Source: Phycisphaera sp. (GTDB lineage Bacteria > Planctomycetota > Phycisphaerae > Phycisphaerales > SM1A02). From it: DNA of 64,000 nucleotides. How positions within the stretch are numbered: position 1 is the first letter of the stretch; every line of letters starts with the position of its first letter. A program made the position numbers and the translations under genes. Under the pieces are notes generated by a model that was not told the DNA's origin, did not search any database, and was given only the letters and a program-made list of their open reading frames with translations. Shown piece after piece: positions 45,378-55,000 of this stretch. The stretch is from the NCBI GenBank assembly GCA_016124975.1, contig WGMP01000025.1:62001-126000 (forward strand), written 5' to 3'.

Positions 45378-46481
45378 CTAGCCGTTCAACCCCTGCAGAT
45401 CCGCCGGCACGAAGAGCCCGTTCTTGCGGATCACCTCGCCGTCGAAGCTGATGGTGCCGCCGCCGTGGTCGGCGCGCTGGATGCAGACGAGGTCCCAGTG
45501 GATCTCGCTCCGGTTGTGGTTCTCGGTGTCCTCGTAGCAGCGGCCGGGCGTGAAGTGGAAGCTGCCGGCGATCTTCTCGTCGAACAGGATGTCCTTCATC
45601 GCGTGCGTGATGTGCGGGTTGAAGCCGATCGCGAACTCGCCGATGTAGCGCGCGCCTTCGTCGGTGTCGAGGATCTCGTTGAGCTTCTTCGAGTCGCCCT
45701 GGCACGAGGCCTCGACGATCTTGCCGTGCTTGAAGACGAAGCGGATGTTCTCGAAGCTCTGGCCGTTGTAGACGGTGGGGGTGTTGTACTGAAGGACGCC
45801 GTTGACGCTGTCGCGGACGGGCGCGGTGAAGCACTCGCCGTCGGGGATGTTCTTGTCGCCGCAGCACGGGACGACGCCGACGGCCTTGATCGAGAAGGTG
45901 AGGTCGGTGTCGCCCGGGCCCTTGATGTGGACGGTGTCTGCCTTGCGCATGCGCGCGGCGAGCGGCTCGCACGCGGCGGCCATCTTCGCGTAGTCGACGC
46001 AGCAGACGCGGAAGTAGAAGTCCTCGAACTCCTCGGTGCTCTTGCCGGCAAGCTGCGCCATCGATGGCGTCGGCCAGCGCAGGACGCACCACTTGGTGTG
46101 GTTGACGCGCTGCTCGAAGTGGACGGGCTTCTGGTAGAGCCGCGCGGCGCGCTTCATCTGGTCGCCCGGCACGATCGTCTGCTCGCTGACATTGTGGCCG
46201 CCGCGGATGCCGATGTAGGCCTGCATCGACTTCATGCGGTGGAGGTCGTTGTCGCCCCACATCGCGAGGCCCGCCTCGTCGTTGCGGTAGAGCTCGGCGA
46301 CGATGCGGTTCGAGCGCTCGGCGACGTGCGGATGCGCGCCGACCGCGCGCGCGGCGCGGATGAGCGCGATCGTCATCTCGACGGGGATGTCGAACGCCTC
46401 GATGAGGACATGCTCGCCCTTCTGGAGCTTGGTCGAGTGGCGGACGAGGAGGTCGGCGAGCTGCTGGTAGCGGGGGTCCAT
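45378..46481 (-). CDS. M29-family aminopeptidase
   Basis: 367 residues from ATG 46481 (AGAGG seven bases upstream on the minus strand). Thermophilic metalloaminopeptidase family (AmpS/AmpII, leucyl aminopeptidase): LADLLVRHSTKLQKGEHVLIEAFD start, RGGHNVSEQ, TVHIKGPGDTDLTFSI, FTAPVRDSVNGVLQYNTP with E/acidic metal ligands nearby, IGEFAIGFNP, GSFHFTPGRCYEDTENHNRSEIHWDLV holding the conserved H/E/H/D metal ligands, and the final IRKNGLFV. It is a cytosolic exopeptidase. Third gene of a minus-strand operon after a threonine aldolase and a HAD phosphatase; its stop faces the repeat zone. Confidence 0.9.
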   Translation of the reverse strand: MDPRYQQLADLLVRHSTKLQKGEHVLIEAFDIPVEMTIALIRAARAVGAHPHVAERSNRIVAELYRNDEAGLAMWGDNDLHRMKSMQAYIGIRGGHNVSEQTIVPGDQMKRAARLYQKPVHFEQRVNHTKWCVLRWPTPSMAQLAGKSTEEFEDFYFRVCCVDYAKMAAACEPLAARMRKADTVHIKGPGDTDLTFSIKAVGVVPCCGDKNIPDGECFTAPVRDSVNGVLQYNTPTVYNGQSFENIRFVFKHGKIVEASCQGDSKKLNEILDTDEGARYIGEFAIGFNPHITHAMKDILFDEKIAGSFHFTPGRCYEDTENHNRSEIHWDLVCIQRADHGGGTISFDGEVIRKNGLFVPADLQGLNG

Positions 46482-46517
46482 GGGAGCCTCTGGGAGAGAT
46501 GCGGAGACCAACGCAAT

Positions 46518-47180
46518 CTACGCGAGAAGCGCGCGAACTGCGGCGACCGTGACTGTCTTTACGGTCGGAAACACAATATCAGCCTCACCCTGGCGTTCGA
46601 CCGTGTGTCCCTTCGAGGTGATGGCGATGCAGCGCATGCCCGCGGCCTTGGCGGCGGCGATGCCCGCGGGCGCGTCCTCGAAGACGACGCAGCGCTCGGG
46701 CGGCACCGACAGGCGCTCGGCCGCGAGGAGGAAGCACTCGGGGTCGGGCTTCGAGCGCTTGACATCGCGGCCGGTCACCACCGCGTCGAATGCGTTCGCG
46801 AGCGCAAGGCCTTCGATCGCGAGCGCCACATTCGCGGGCGGCCCCGATGACCCGACCGCGGTGCGGAAGCCCGCGGTGCGCAGCGACGCGACGAGCTCGC
46901 GCGCGCCGTCCATGATCGGGAAGCGGTGCGCGACGAGCGCGCGGTACGCGGCCTCCTTCTCGTGGTCGAGCGCGTGGATCTCGTCGGCGGTGAGCTCGCC
47001 CTTGCCCGCACGCAGCCAGCACTCGCGCAGCAGGTCCTCGTTGCGGCGGCCGAAGTGGCGGTAGTAGTCGTCGACGGTGACGGCGACGCCGTGCGTGGCG
47101 CTGATCGTGCGCCAGGCCTCGTAGTGGGCGTCGTAGCTGTCGACGAGGGTTCCGTCGAGGTCGAAGATCGCGGCGTGCAT
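46518..47180 (-). CDS. HAD-superfamily phosphatase, beta-phosphoglucomutase-like
   Basis: 220 residues from ATG 47180, one base after the aldolase stop. Motif I DLDGTLVDS near residue 7 with the nucleophilic and acid/base aspartates, a helical cap (HYEAWRTISATHGV, LDHEKEAAYRALV), motif II VGSSG, motif III lysine in KRSKPDPECF and motif IV VFEDAPAGIAAAKAAGM. This pattern is that of the GMHS/beta-PGM-like subgroup that acts on sugar phosphates or similar. Substrate cannot be told. Codon use as for the neighbours. Confidence 0.9.
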   Translation of the reverse strand: MHAAIFDLDGTLVDSYDAHYEAWRTISATHGVAVTVDDYYRHFGRRNEDLLRECWLRAGKGELTADEIHALDHEKEAAYRALVAHRFPIMDGARELVASLRTAGFRTAVGSSGPPANVALAIEGLALANAFDAVVTGRDVKRSKPDPECFLLAAERLSVPPERCVVFEDAPAGIAAAKAAGMRCIAITSKGHTVERQGEADIVFPTVKTVTVAAVRALLA

Positions 47181-47181
47181 G

Positions 47182-48234
47182 TCAGGCGCTCCTCGCTGCG
47201 TTTGCAATCGCGGTGGCTGCACGGTCGATGTCCGCGGCGCTCACATCGAGGTGCGTCACGAGCCGCACGCGGTTGTGGCCCATGCCGATCGCGGCGACGT
47301 CGTGCTGCGCGAGCCGCACGCAGAACTCCTGCGCGTTGCCAAGCCGCGCGTCGAGCGTGAAGAACACCATGTTCGTCGGGATCGACTCGGGAGCCCCCTC
47401 GAGCGAAAGGCCTGGAATCGCGGCCACCGCGCGGGCAAGGCGCTTCGCGTTCGCGTGGTCGTCGGCGAGCCGCGCCACATGGTGGTCGAGCGCGTGGATG
47501 CACGCGGCCGCGAGCAACCCCGACTGCCGCATGGCGCCGCCGAACATCTTGCGGAACCGCCGCGCGCGCGCGATGAACGCGGCGCCGCCGACGAGCGCGC
47601 TGCCGACAGGCGCGCCGAGCCCCTTCGAGAAGCACACCGACACGCTGTCCGCGTGCTGCGCATATTCGCGCGGCGCGTGGCCCGACGCGATGCAGGCATT
47701 CATCAGCCGCGCGCCGTCAATGTGAACATGAAGCCCGCGCTCGCGGCCCGTCGCCGCGCACGCCGCGAACTGCTCGAGCGGCCACACCGTGCCGCCGCCC
47801 CTGTTGTGGGTGTTCTCGAGGACGAGCATCCGCGAGAAGGGCGCGTGCTGGTCCTTCGGCTTGATCGCCGCCGCGACCTGCGCGGGCTCGAACAACCCGC
47901 CCGGCCCATCGAGCGGCGCGATCATGCACCCCGCGAGCGCGGCGGGCGCGCCCGTCTCGTAGTGGATGATGTGGCTGTCCCTGTGGGCGACGATCTCGTC
48001 GCCCGGCTCGCACACGGTGCGGATCGCGAGCTGGTTCGCCATCGTCCCGGACGGCACATAGAGCGCCGCGTCCTTGCCGAGGAGCGCCGCGATCTTCGCC
48101 TCGAGCGCCTGCACGGTCGGCTCGTCGCCGAGGACATCGTCGCCGAGCGGCGCCGCCATCATGGCCGCGCGCATGGCGGGGGTGGGGCGCGTGACGGTGT
48201 CGCTGCGGAGGTCGATCAGGGCGGTGGTCGGCAT
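47182..48234 (-). CDS. ltaE: Low-specificity L-threonine aldolase
   Basis: 350 residues from ATG 48234. PLP enzyme cleaving L-threonine or allo-threonine to glycine and acetaldehyde. Features: IDLRSDTVTRPTPAMRAAM start, GDDVLGDEPTVQALE, FVPSGTMANQLAI-type (YVPSGTMANQLAI), HIDGARLMNACIASG with the PLP-binding Asp, and CFSKGLGAPVGSALVG containing the Schiff-base lysine. Length and order are standard. First gene of the operon with the HAD phosphatase and M29 peptidase; TACCAT about ten bases upstream on the minus strand may be its -10. Confidence 0.94.
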   Translation of the reverse strand: MPTTALIDLRSDTVTRPTPAMRAAMMAAPLGDDVLGDEPTVQALEAKIAALLGKDAALYVPSGTMANQLAIRTVCEPGDEIVAHRDSHIIHYETGAPAALAGCMIAPLDGPGGLFEPAQVAAAIKPKDQHAPFSRMLVLENTHNRGGGTVWPLEQFAACAATGRERGLHVHIDGARLMNACIASGHAPREYAQHADSVSVCFSKGLGAPVGSALVGGAAFIARARRFRKMFGGAMRQSGLLAAACIHALDHHVARLADDHANAKRLARAVAAIPGLSLEGAPESIPTNMVFFTLDARLGNAQEFCVRLAQHDVAAIGMGHNRVRLVTHLDVSAADIDRAATAIANAARSA

Positions 48235-48373
48235 CGGGACGGGGATGGTACGGAGTGCCCGCCATGGGAACGGGGCCTGTGCGGTGCTCGTGGGCCTCGG
48301 GCCGCGGCGACGGGCGGTCGGGAACCGCGCCCGACCGCTGCAGACGCTGTCCGAGAATGCCGATGAAGGCCGC

Positions 48374-51250
48374 GTGACAGCACTCCATCGACACCGCACG
48401 GCCCTCGGGTTCGGCGCGCCTGTGGCGTTCGCCGTCGTCGCATCGCTAGCGGGTCTGTCGACCGGGCCTTGCGCGATGGCGGAGGCCGCGCCCGCGGCCG
48501 CGCTCCAGCAGTCGCCGGGCCAGGCGCAGCGCGACGACGCTCTTCCGAGGCGGCTCGTCGCCAAGTTCGACTTCGAGGAGAGCGAGGAGTTCGCGCGCGA
48601 GATCCCCGTCGGGTTCTACCGCGCGCTGACCGCGATCGAGGACGATCTCGCCGCGCGGTCGGACCGCGAGGGCCAGGCGGATGGCTCGTCGGGCGTGCGC
48701 GCCTTCGGGCGCATCGAGTCGGTGCGCGGAGCGGGCAGGCCCGGTGGGCGCGGCGTCGGCAACTGGGCGGTGCGCTTCACCGTGGATGGCGCGTCGATGC
48801 GGCTTGCATCGGAACCAAGCCGCATCGTGGTCGCCGCCGGCGCGCAGCTCCTGGTTCGGGCTTTCGGGCGCACCGAGGGACTGCAGCAAGCATCGATGCG
48901 GCTCAGCGTCCGCTTCCACGACAAGGAGGGAATCGCCCTTCCAGGCGTCTACTCGAGCGCGATGTTCCGCAGCGAGGGCAACTGGCGGAGCCTCGCCGTC
49001 GAGCCACCGCCGACGCCCGTCGGCGCGACGGGGCTTTCGCTGTGGCTCGAGGTGGTTCAGCCGAGCATCTATCGGGACCGCGATGATCCGTATGCGATCG
49101 CGGTCGACGATGTGTCGGGCGCCGCGTACTTCGACGACATCGAGGTGTGGCAGGTGCCCACGGTGGTCTTCGAGGCCGAGTCGAGCGGAGTCGTCCCCGC
49201 TGGCTCACGCGCCGTGCTGCAGCTCCGGTGCAGCGATCCGTCGATTCCGCGCACGAGCGCCACGGTCGTCGTGCGGGACGCGGAGGAGTCGCTCGTCCAC
49301 CAAAGCACGCTCGATGTTCCGGGCGATGGAGGGGTGAGGCTCGAGCTTCCGCAGCTTTCGACGGGCTGGTACGAGGCGTCCGTGAGCTACATGCAGGGCG
49401 GAACCGAGGTTTCCCAGCGGCGGGCGCGCTTCACGGTGCTTCCCTCCGACGGCCTCGCGTCGGACGACGCCCCGCGATTCGGCACCAGCTTCGCGATCTC
49501 GGATGAGCGGGTGCTGCCCGCGATCGACCTCTCGCGCAGCGCGTTCGCCATCCTTCCGTTCTGGACGGCCGCGACGGACACCCGCGACCCGCAGCAGGAC
49601 CTCGACCGCTTCCGCGAGCTGCTCCTGAAGCTCCTCGACCGCGAGGTCGGCACGGTCGGGCGCATCGCGCAGGTCCCTGCGCATCTCGCGCGCCAGAACC
49701 GCATCGACATCGACGACTCGCTGGCGCTGTTCGCGCTCGAGGAGGAGCGATGGCGCCCCGCGCTCGAGCCCTGGCTCCTCGGGTTCGGCCAGCAGATCGA
49801 CCACTGGATCATCGGAACGCCCCCCGTCGACGGAAACCGCGGCGACCTCGCGGCGCGCATCGGCTCGCTTGCGAAGGCGATGCGTGCGGCGATCGCGGGC
49901 CCGAGCGTCGGGGTGCCGTGGTCGCCCGCGGAGATCCTGCCCTCCGACCTCGAGTCGACCATCGTCGACGGACGCCATGTGCTCGAGGTCGTGGTCGACC
50001 CATATTGGCGCGAATCGGGCGGGGAGGTCTATGAAGGTCTTCCCAGCGGAAAGCGCGGCATCGCGCGCATCGTCCCCATTGCCCCGGGCACGGTCGACGA
50101 CCGCGCGCGCGCGGTCGATCTCGCCGTGCGGGCCATGGATGCGTGGCGATACGGCTTCGACGCGATCGCGGTCGATGTGCGCGGCGAGAGCGTGCAGACG
50201 ATTCCAGGGCCGCCGATCGAACTCGCGGCGTGGAGGCAGCTCTCGGTGCGGCTTTCGGGGCGGCGGTTCGTGGCGGAGATTCCGCTGCATCCAGACCTGC
50301 GCGCATGGCTTGCGGACGGACCGCGCGGGCCCGTCCTCGTCGCATGGAGCGACGCGACGACGGGCATCGTCGAGTGCACGACCGATCTCGGCGGCGGCGC
50401 GCTGACGGTGACCGACCTCTGGGGCCGCAGCACGCGCGTCGCCGCCACCGCGAAGGGCCACGCACTTCGCATCGGGCGCGAGCCCGTCTTCATCGAGGGG
50501 ATCGACCCGTACCTCGCGCTCCTCCGCCGCGGGCTGCGCATCGACCCGCCTGTCTCGATCAGCAAGCGCGCGCCGCAGGATGGCTCGCTCTATCTGGCGA
50601 ATCCGTGGCCGACCTCGATCGCAGGCACGCTCACGATCCTCGGCCCCGAGTCGCTCGGCATCACGCCGCGCACGCACACCTTCAGCATCGACGCAGGCGC
50701 CGAGGCGCGCATGCCCATCACCTACAGCGTGCCGCGCAGCATGCCGTCTGGACCGACCATGGTGCGCGTGGTCATACAGGGCACGGCGACCGAGCCGTTC
50801 CGCCTCGAGCTCGAGACTCCGATCATCCTCGGATACAAGGCGATCAAGGCGGAGCCCTCGTGGCGCCTTGCGCGCAGCATCGAGAGCGGGACGCTCGACC
50901 TCGTCCTCACGCTGCGGGTCACGAACGTGGGAAACACGACCCTCGACATCGAGGCGTTCGCGGTGGCCGACGGCTACACCCAGAGCCGCAAGCCCGTGAG
51001 TTCGCTCGACCCCGGCGGCACCGCCGTGCGCGTGTTCCACTTCGCGGACGGCGTGCGAAGGCTCTCGGGCCGCGACATCCGCACAGGCGTCCACGACACG
51101 GCGCTCGACGCGCGCTACCTCACGCGCGTGCCGATTCCGCCGCTCCTTCCGCCCGCGGCCGCCGTCCGAACGGTGCGCGCGGGGCAGGGCGGCTCGATCG
51201 CGGGCGCGGAGGGCGGGCGCTCCGCCGACGAGGTGCTCGAAGAGTGGTGA
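48374..51250 (+). CDS. Large exported protein of unknown function
   Basis: 958 residues if started at GTG 48374 (upstream in-frame codons run over the divergent aldolase promoter). Signal-like stretch FGAPVAFAVVASLAGLSTGP then a cleavage-like site. Residues about 45-290 resemble a carbohydrate-binding-like beta-sandwich: KFDFEESEEFAREIP, RSLAVEPPPTPVGATGLSLW, GAAYFDDIEVWQ. A middle part (about 370-600) is alpha/beta with FGTSFAISDERVLPAIDLS, PFWTAATDTRDPQQDLDRF and PSVGVPWSPAEILP, possibly a glycoside-hydrolase-like barrel; the C-terminal 300 residues are Ig-like strands (LYLANPWPTSIAGTLTI, LRVTNVGNTTLDIEAF). Catalytic residues cannot be assigned. It stands alone, convergent with a small SnoaL-like gene 16 bases further. 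Confidence 0.7.
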   Translation: MTALHRHRTALGFGAPVAFAVVASLAGLSTGPCAMAEAAPAAALQQSPGQAQRDDALPRRLVAKFDFEESEEFAREIPVGFYRALTAIEDDLAARSDREGQADGSSGVRAFGRIESVRGAGRPGGRGVGNWAVRFTVDGASMRLASEPSRIVVAAGAQLLVRAFGRTEGLQQASMRLSVRFHDKEGIALPGVYSSAMFRSEGNWRSLAVEPPPTPVGATGLSLWLEVVQPSIYRDRDDPYAIAVDDVSGAAYFDDIEVWQVPTVVFEAESSGVVPAGSRAVLQLRCSDPSIPRTSATVVVRDAEESLVHQSTLDVPGDGGVRLELPQLSTGWYEASVSYMQGGTEVSQRRARFTVLPSDGLASDDAPRFGTSFAISDERVLPAIDLSRSAFAILPFWTAATDTRDPQQDLDRFRELLLKLLDREVGTVGRIAQVPAHLARQNRIDIDDSLALFALEEERWRPALEPWLLGFGQQIDHWIIGTPPVDGNRGDLAARIGSLAKAMRAAIAGPSVGVPWSPAEILPSDLESTIVDGRHVLEVVVDPYWRESGGEVYEGLPSGKRGIARIVPIAPGTVDDRARAVDLAVRAMDAWRYGFDAIAVDVRGESVQTIPGPPIELAAWRQLSVRLSGRRFVAEIPLHPDLRAWLADGPRGPVLVAWSDATTGIVECTTDLGGGALTVTDLWGRSTRVAATAKGHALRIGREPVFIEGIDPYLALLRRGLRIDPPVSISKRAPQDGSLYLANPWPTSIAGTLTILGPESLGITPRTHTFSIDAGAEARMPITYSVPRSMPSGPTMVRVVIQGTATEPFRLELETPIILGYKAIKAEPSWRLARSIESGTLDLVLTLRVTNVGNTTLDIEAFAVADGYTQSRKPVSSLDPGGTAVRVFHFADGVRRLSGRDIRTGVHDTALDARYLTRVPIPPLLPPAAAVRTVRAGQGGSIAGAEGGRSADEVLEEW

Positions 51251-51266
51251 GCGCCGCGCGGCGGAC

Positions 51267-51869
51267 CTATCGCCACACGCCAGGCGACGGCGGGTTCATG
51301 AAGAGCCGCTCGAAGGTGAGCCTGTCGATGCGCCAAGCGCCGTCCACGAGGCGCACGCGCACGATCCAGTCCGTCGGGACGGCGCCGGAGGACGAACTGG
51401 TGGTCGTCGAGCAGGAAAGCTCGACCTCGCCCGTCGTCCCGTCGAGCGTCACGGCCTCGAGGCGGCGGATGCGGTTCGACTCGATGCGATGGCGCCCCTC
51501 GAGCGCGCTGAGCGCGCGGCGGATGTCCTCGATCGCCGTGCCGGGGTTCTCGCGGCGGCCATAGTTGAGGACGGCGCCGTCGGCGAAGAGCGCGACCGCA
51601 GCGTCGGTCTCGGCGCGCTCCGCGTGCTCCACGAGCTGCCGCACGACCGCTGCAGCGTGCTCGCCGGGGGTCGTCACCAGGTTTCCCGTGAGGAGCGCCG
51701 CGAGCGCAAGCGCCGCGGCCGCGCCGCCCCCGACGAGGAGCGGCCGCCTGCGGTCCGACAGCCAGCGGACGAGGAGGAGCGCGGCGGCTACGCCGAGGGC
51801 GATCGCAAGGGGCCACGGGTTCTCGAAGAGCCAGCGCGTCAGCATCGCGGACGATTGTGGCACGATCAT
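51267..51869 (-). CDS. Membrane-anchored SnoaL/NTF2-like protein
   Basis: 200 residues from ATG 51869 (ATG 51845 is an alternative; neither has a ribosome site). Two membrane segments near the N-terminus (WPLAIALGVAAALLLVRWL and LLVGGGAAAALALAALLTG) precede a 120-residue cone-fold domain of the SnoaL/NTF2 type: VVRQLVEHAERAETDAAVALFADGA, IEDIRRALSALEGRHRI, VELSCSTTTSSSSG, DWIVRVRLVDGAWRIDRL. Such domains bind small hydrophobic ligands or act as scaffolds. No active-site pattern seen. Divergent from the Maf-type gene. Confidence 0.65.
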   Translation of the reverse strand: MIVPQSSAMLTRWLFENPWPLAIALGVAAALLLVRWLSDRRRPLLVGGGAAAALALAALLTGNLVTTPGEHAAAVVRQLVEHAERAETDAAVALFADGAVLNYGRRENPGTAIEDIRRALSALEGRHRIESNRIRRLEAVTLDGTTGEVELSCSTTTSSSSGAVPTDWIVRVRLVDGAWRIDRLTFERLFMNPPSPGVWR

Positions 51870-52035
51870 GCGTGGGAGGCGAATGGCGGGGGGCGCTTCG
51901 CGCATTTTCTGCATCGAATCCGCCCCCGCGGCCGATGAGCGGGGCGCGGCGGAGCCGCGTACCGAACGACGAGGCCGAGCGGCGGAGCCGCGCGGACGCT
52001 GCCTCGTCGCGGCCGCGTTCCGTGGCAGGTCCACG

Positions 52036-55000
52036 ATGGCAGCCCCACCTCACGCGCTTGAACCAGATCCAGCAGGGCGACCGCCCGAGGCATCGCCGCG
52101 CTCGTCGGGGGTGCAGGGGATCGGCGCGTCTGCGTCGGGTGCGACGGCCGTGCATCACGACCGAGGCGCCGCACTGGGCCACGCGGTGCGAACCGTCGAG
52201 ATGGAGTGCGGCGTTCCCGCCGCAAACGCCGTCCTCGAGCGGAACCTGCTCGCGCTCGGCCCGCGGAACGCAGACCTCGCGCGACAGATCCGCGCCGTGC
52301 CACCCGCCCCGCTCGAGTGGTCGACCGCCGCCGATGGTTCGCGCGTGGCAAGCCTCCAGGGCCGTGCCCTCGCCTCGAGGCACGCGCCGCGGCGCGAGGC
52401 CGAGACCTTTGCCGACGCGATCGACTACCGCGAGAAGGCCGTCGTGGTGATCGTCGGTTTCGGCCTCGGGTTCCATGTGACGGCCGTGTGCGAGCGGCTG
52501 AAGCGCACGGGGTTCGCCGCGGTGCTCGAGCCCGACCTCGGGCTGATGCGGGCGGTCCTCTCCGAGATCGACATCAGCGAGTCGCTGCGGCACTCGAACA
52601 TCCTCGTCTTCAGCGGCGCTGAGAATTCGGCCGTCCATGCGGAGCGCTTCGCAGGCACGGAGGGCTTTCTCATCCAGGGCGTGCAGATCGTGGAGCACGC
52701 GCCGAGCAAGGCGCGCATCGCAGAGGTGCGCGTGCCCGCGCAGGCCTGCGCGGACGGCAAGGAGACCGCGGAGGGCGCTCCCGTGCCGCCCGTGCGCGAG
52801 TTCTCCGCGCGCCTCACCGAGCTTGTGCGCATCGCGCGCGTGACGGCGTCGACGAACCTCGCGCGCAGCGCGCACACGATCCGGTCGGTCTTCCGCAACG
52901 CGCGGCGCTACGTGGGCGGCGAGACGCTCGCGCCCCTTGCGGGAACCGCGAAGGGCCGGCTCGGCGTCGTGGTCAGCGCGGGCCCGAGCCTGCGCCGCAA
53001 CCTGCATCTCCTCGCCGATCCCGGCGTCCGCGACCGCTGCCTCATCGTGGCGACGCCGACGGTGCTGAAGCCGCTGCTCGCAGACGGCATCCGCCCGCAC
53101 TTCGTGGCGGCGCTCGACTGGCACCACATCTCGACGCGCTTCTTCGAGGGCCTGACGGCGGAGGAGGTGCGCGATACCACCTTCGTGCTCGACCCACAGG
53201 TCAATCCCGCGGTGCCCGCGCACTATCCGGGCCCCGTGCGCGTGATCTCGGCGCCGCACCTCGACCTCGTGCTCGGTCCGATCGCGCGCGACACGGGCAG
53301 GCTTCCCGCGTGCGCCACGGTCGCGCATCTCTGCTACCAGATCGCGCGCTACCTCGGCTGCGATCCTGTGGCGCTGATCGGCCAGGACCTCGGCTTCACC
53401 GACGGCGTCTACTACGCGCGCGGCACGGCGATCGACGAGGTGTGGAGCCCCGAGCTCAACCCGTTCAACACGCTCGAGAACCTCGAGTGGACGCGCATCG
53501 TGCGCCACCGCGCGCATCTCGTGCGGCGCCGCGACATCCACGACCGCTCCATCTTCACTGACGGCCAGATGGAGGCGTACCTCCAGCGCTTCGAGTACTT
53601 CTTCGCGGAGGACGAGCGGCGCGGCCTGCGCACGATCGACGCGAGCGAGGGCGGCGTGCGCAAGCAGTGCACCGAGATCGCGACGCTGAAGGACACGCTC
53701 GAGCGCTTCGCGCGCGAGCCGCTTCCCGAGATTCCCGTGCCCGCGCGCGCCCTCGACGCGAACCGCCTCCGCAAGGCGCGCACGCGCGTCGAGGAGGTCA
53801 TCGATGCGGTGCGCATCATCCGCCAGGCGTCGCACCGCGCGTGCGACCTCCTCGAGCAGCTGACGGACGCGCGTCCGCGGCGCGAGCCCGAGGGAGCGCT
53901 GTGGAAGGCGCTCGACCGCGAGCGCGACAAGGTCTCGCGGCGGCTCGACACCCTCGCGCTCCTCGACGGATTCAGCACGCTCGGCGCGTTCAAGCGCGCG
54001 AAGGCGGACCGCCGCATCGAGTACACCCGCGGCCTCGACGAGGTCGGCAGGCAGAAGCTGCAGTTCGAGCGCGACATCGTGAACGTTCGCTGGATCGGCG
54101 AGGCCGCGGAGGAGTACCTGCGGCTTCTCGAGGAACTCAGCCATCGCCTCGGGCTTCCCGCGGACCTCGAGGAGCGCGGACTCTCCGCCGACGGCGATGC
54201 GGTCGAGGACGAGGCCGCGGTCGCGGCGCGATCGGATGGTGCGCTCGGGCGCGCGCTTGGCGAAGCGGAGGCCGCGGTCGAGGTGCGGGCGGCGTTCATC
54301 GTGCCCGTCGACCCCGTGCGCGGCGGCCTCGGCACGGCGCGCAGCCTGTCGGAACCCCTTGCGGGGCGGCCCGTCATCCAGTGGACGCTCGAGCGGCTGG
54401 GGCGGTCGCGCGAGGCGTCGGCGATCGTGCTGCTCGTGCCAGAGGGCTTCGACATCGAGCGGCTGATCGATAGGCGCCGCATCGGGCTTCCCGTCGAGAT
54501 CCACCGCACGGAGGGAAGCCCGCTCCGCGCGGCGCACCCGGCGGTCGCCGCTGGACGCCTCTGGAGCGACGCGAGTTGGCGCGGCGGAATCGCGGGCCTC
54601 ACGGCCTACGACGAGGTGCTCTCGCCCGAGTCGATGGCGCCCGCGATGGAGCGATTCGGGATCACCGCCGCCGTCGTGGTCGGGCCGGACTGGCCGCTCG
54701 TCTTCGTGGACGGGCCGTCGGGATGCGACGCCCTCGTGCGTCGCCACAGGCTGAAGCCCGACGCGCTGCGGCTCGTCTTCAATCAGTCGCCGCCAGGGCT
54801 CTCGGGCGTCCTCGTCGAGCGCTCGCTCATGCAGGAGTTCCGCCAGGGCGGACGCCACGCGACGATCGGCGCGCGGCTCGCCTACGAGCCGACGCGTGCG
54901 CAGCAGGATCCGATCTCGAAGGATCTGTGCGTGCAGATCGAGCAGCCCGTGCGTCGATCGCTCATCCGCGCCGTGTTCGACACGCCGCGCAGCATGACGC

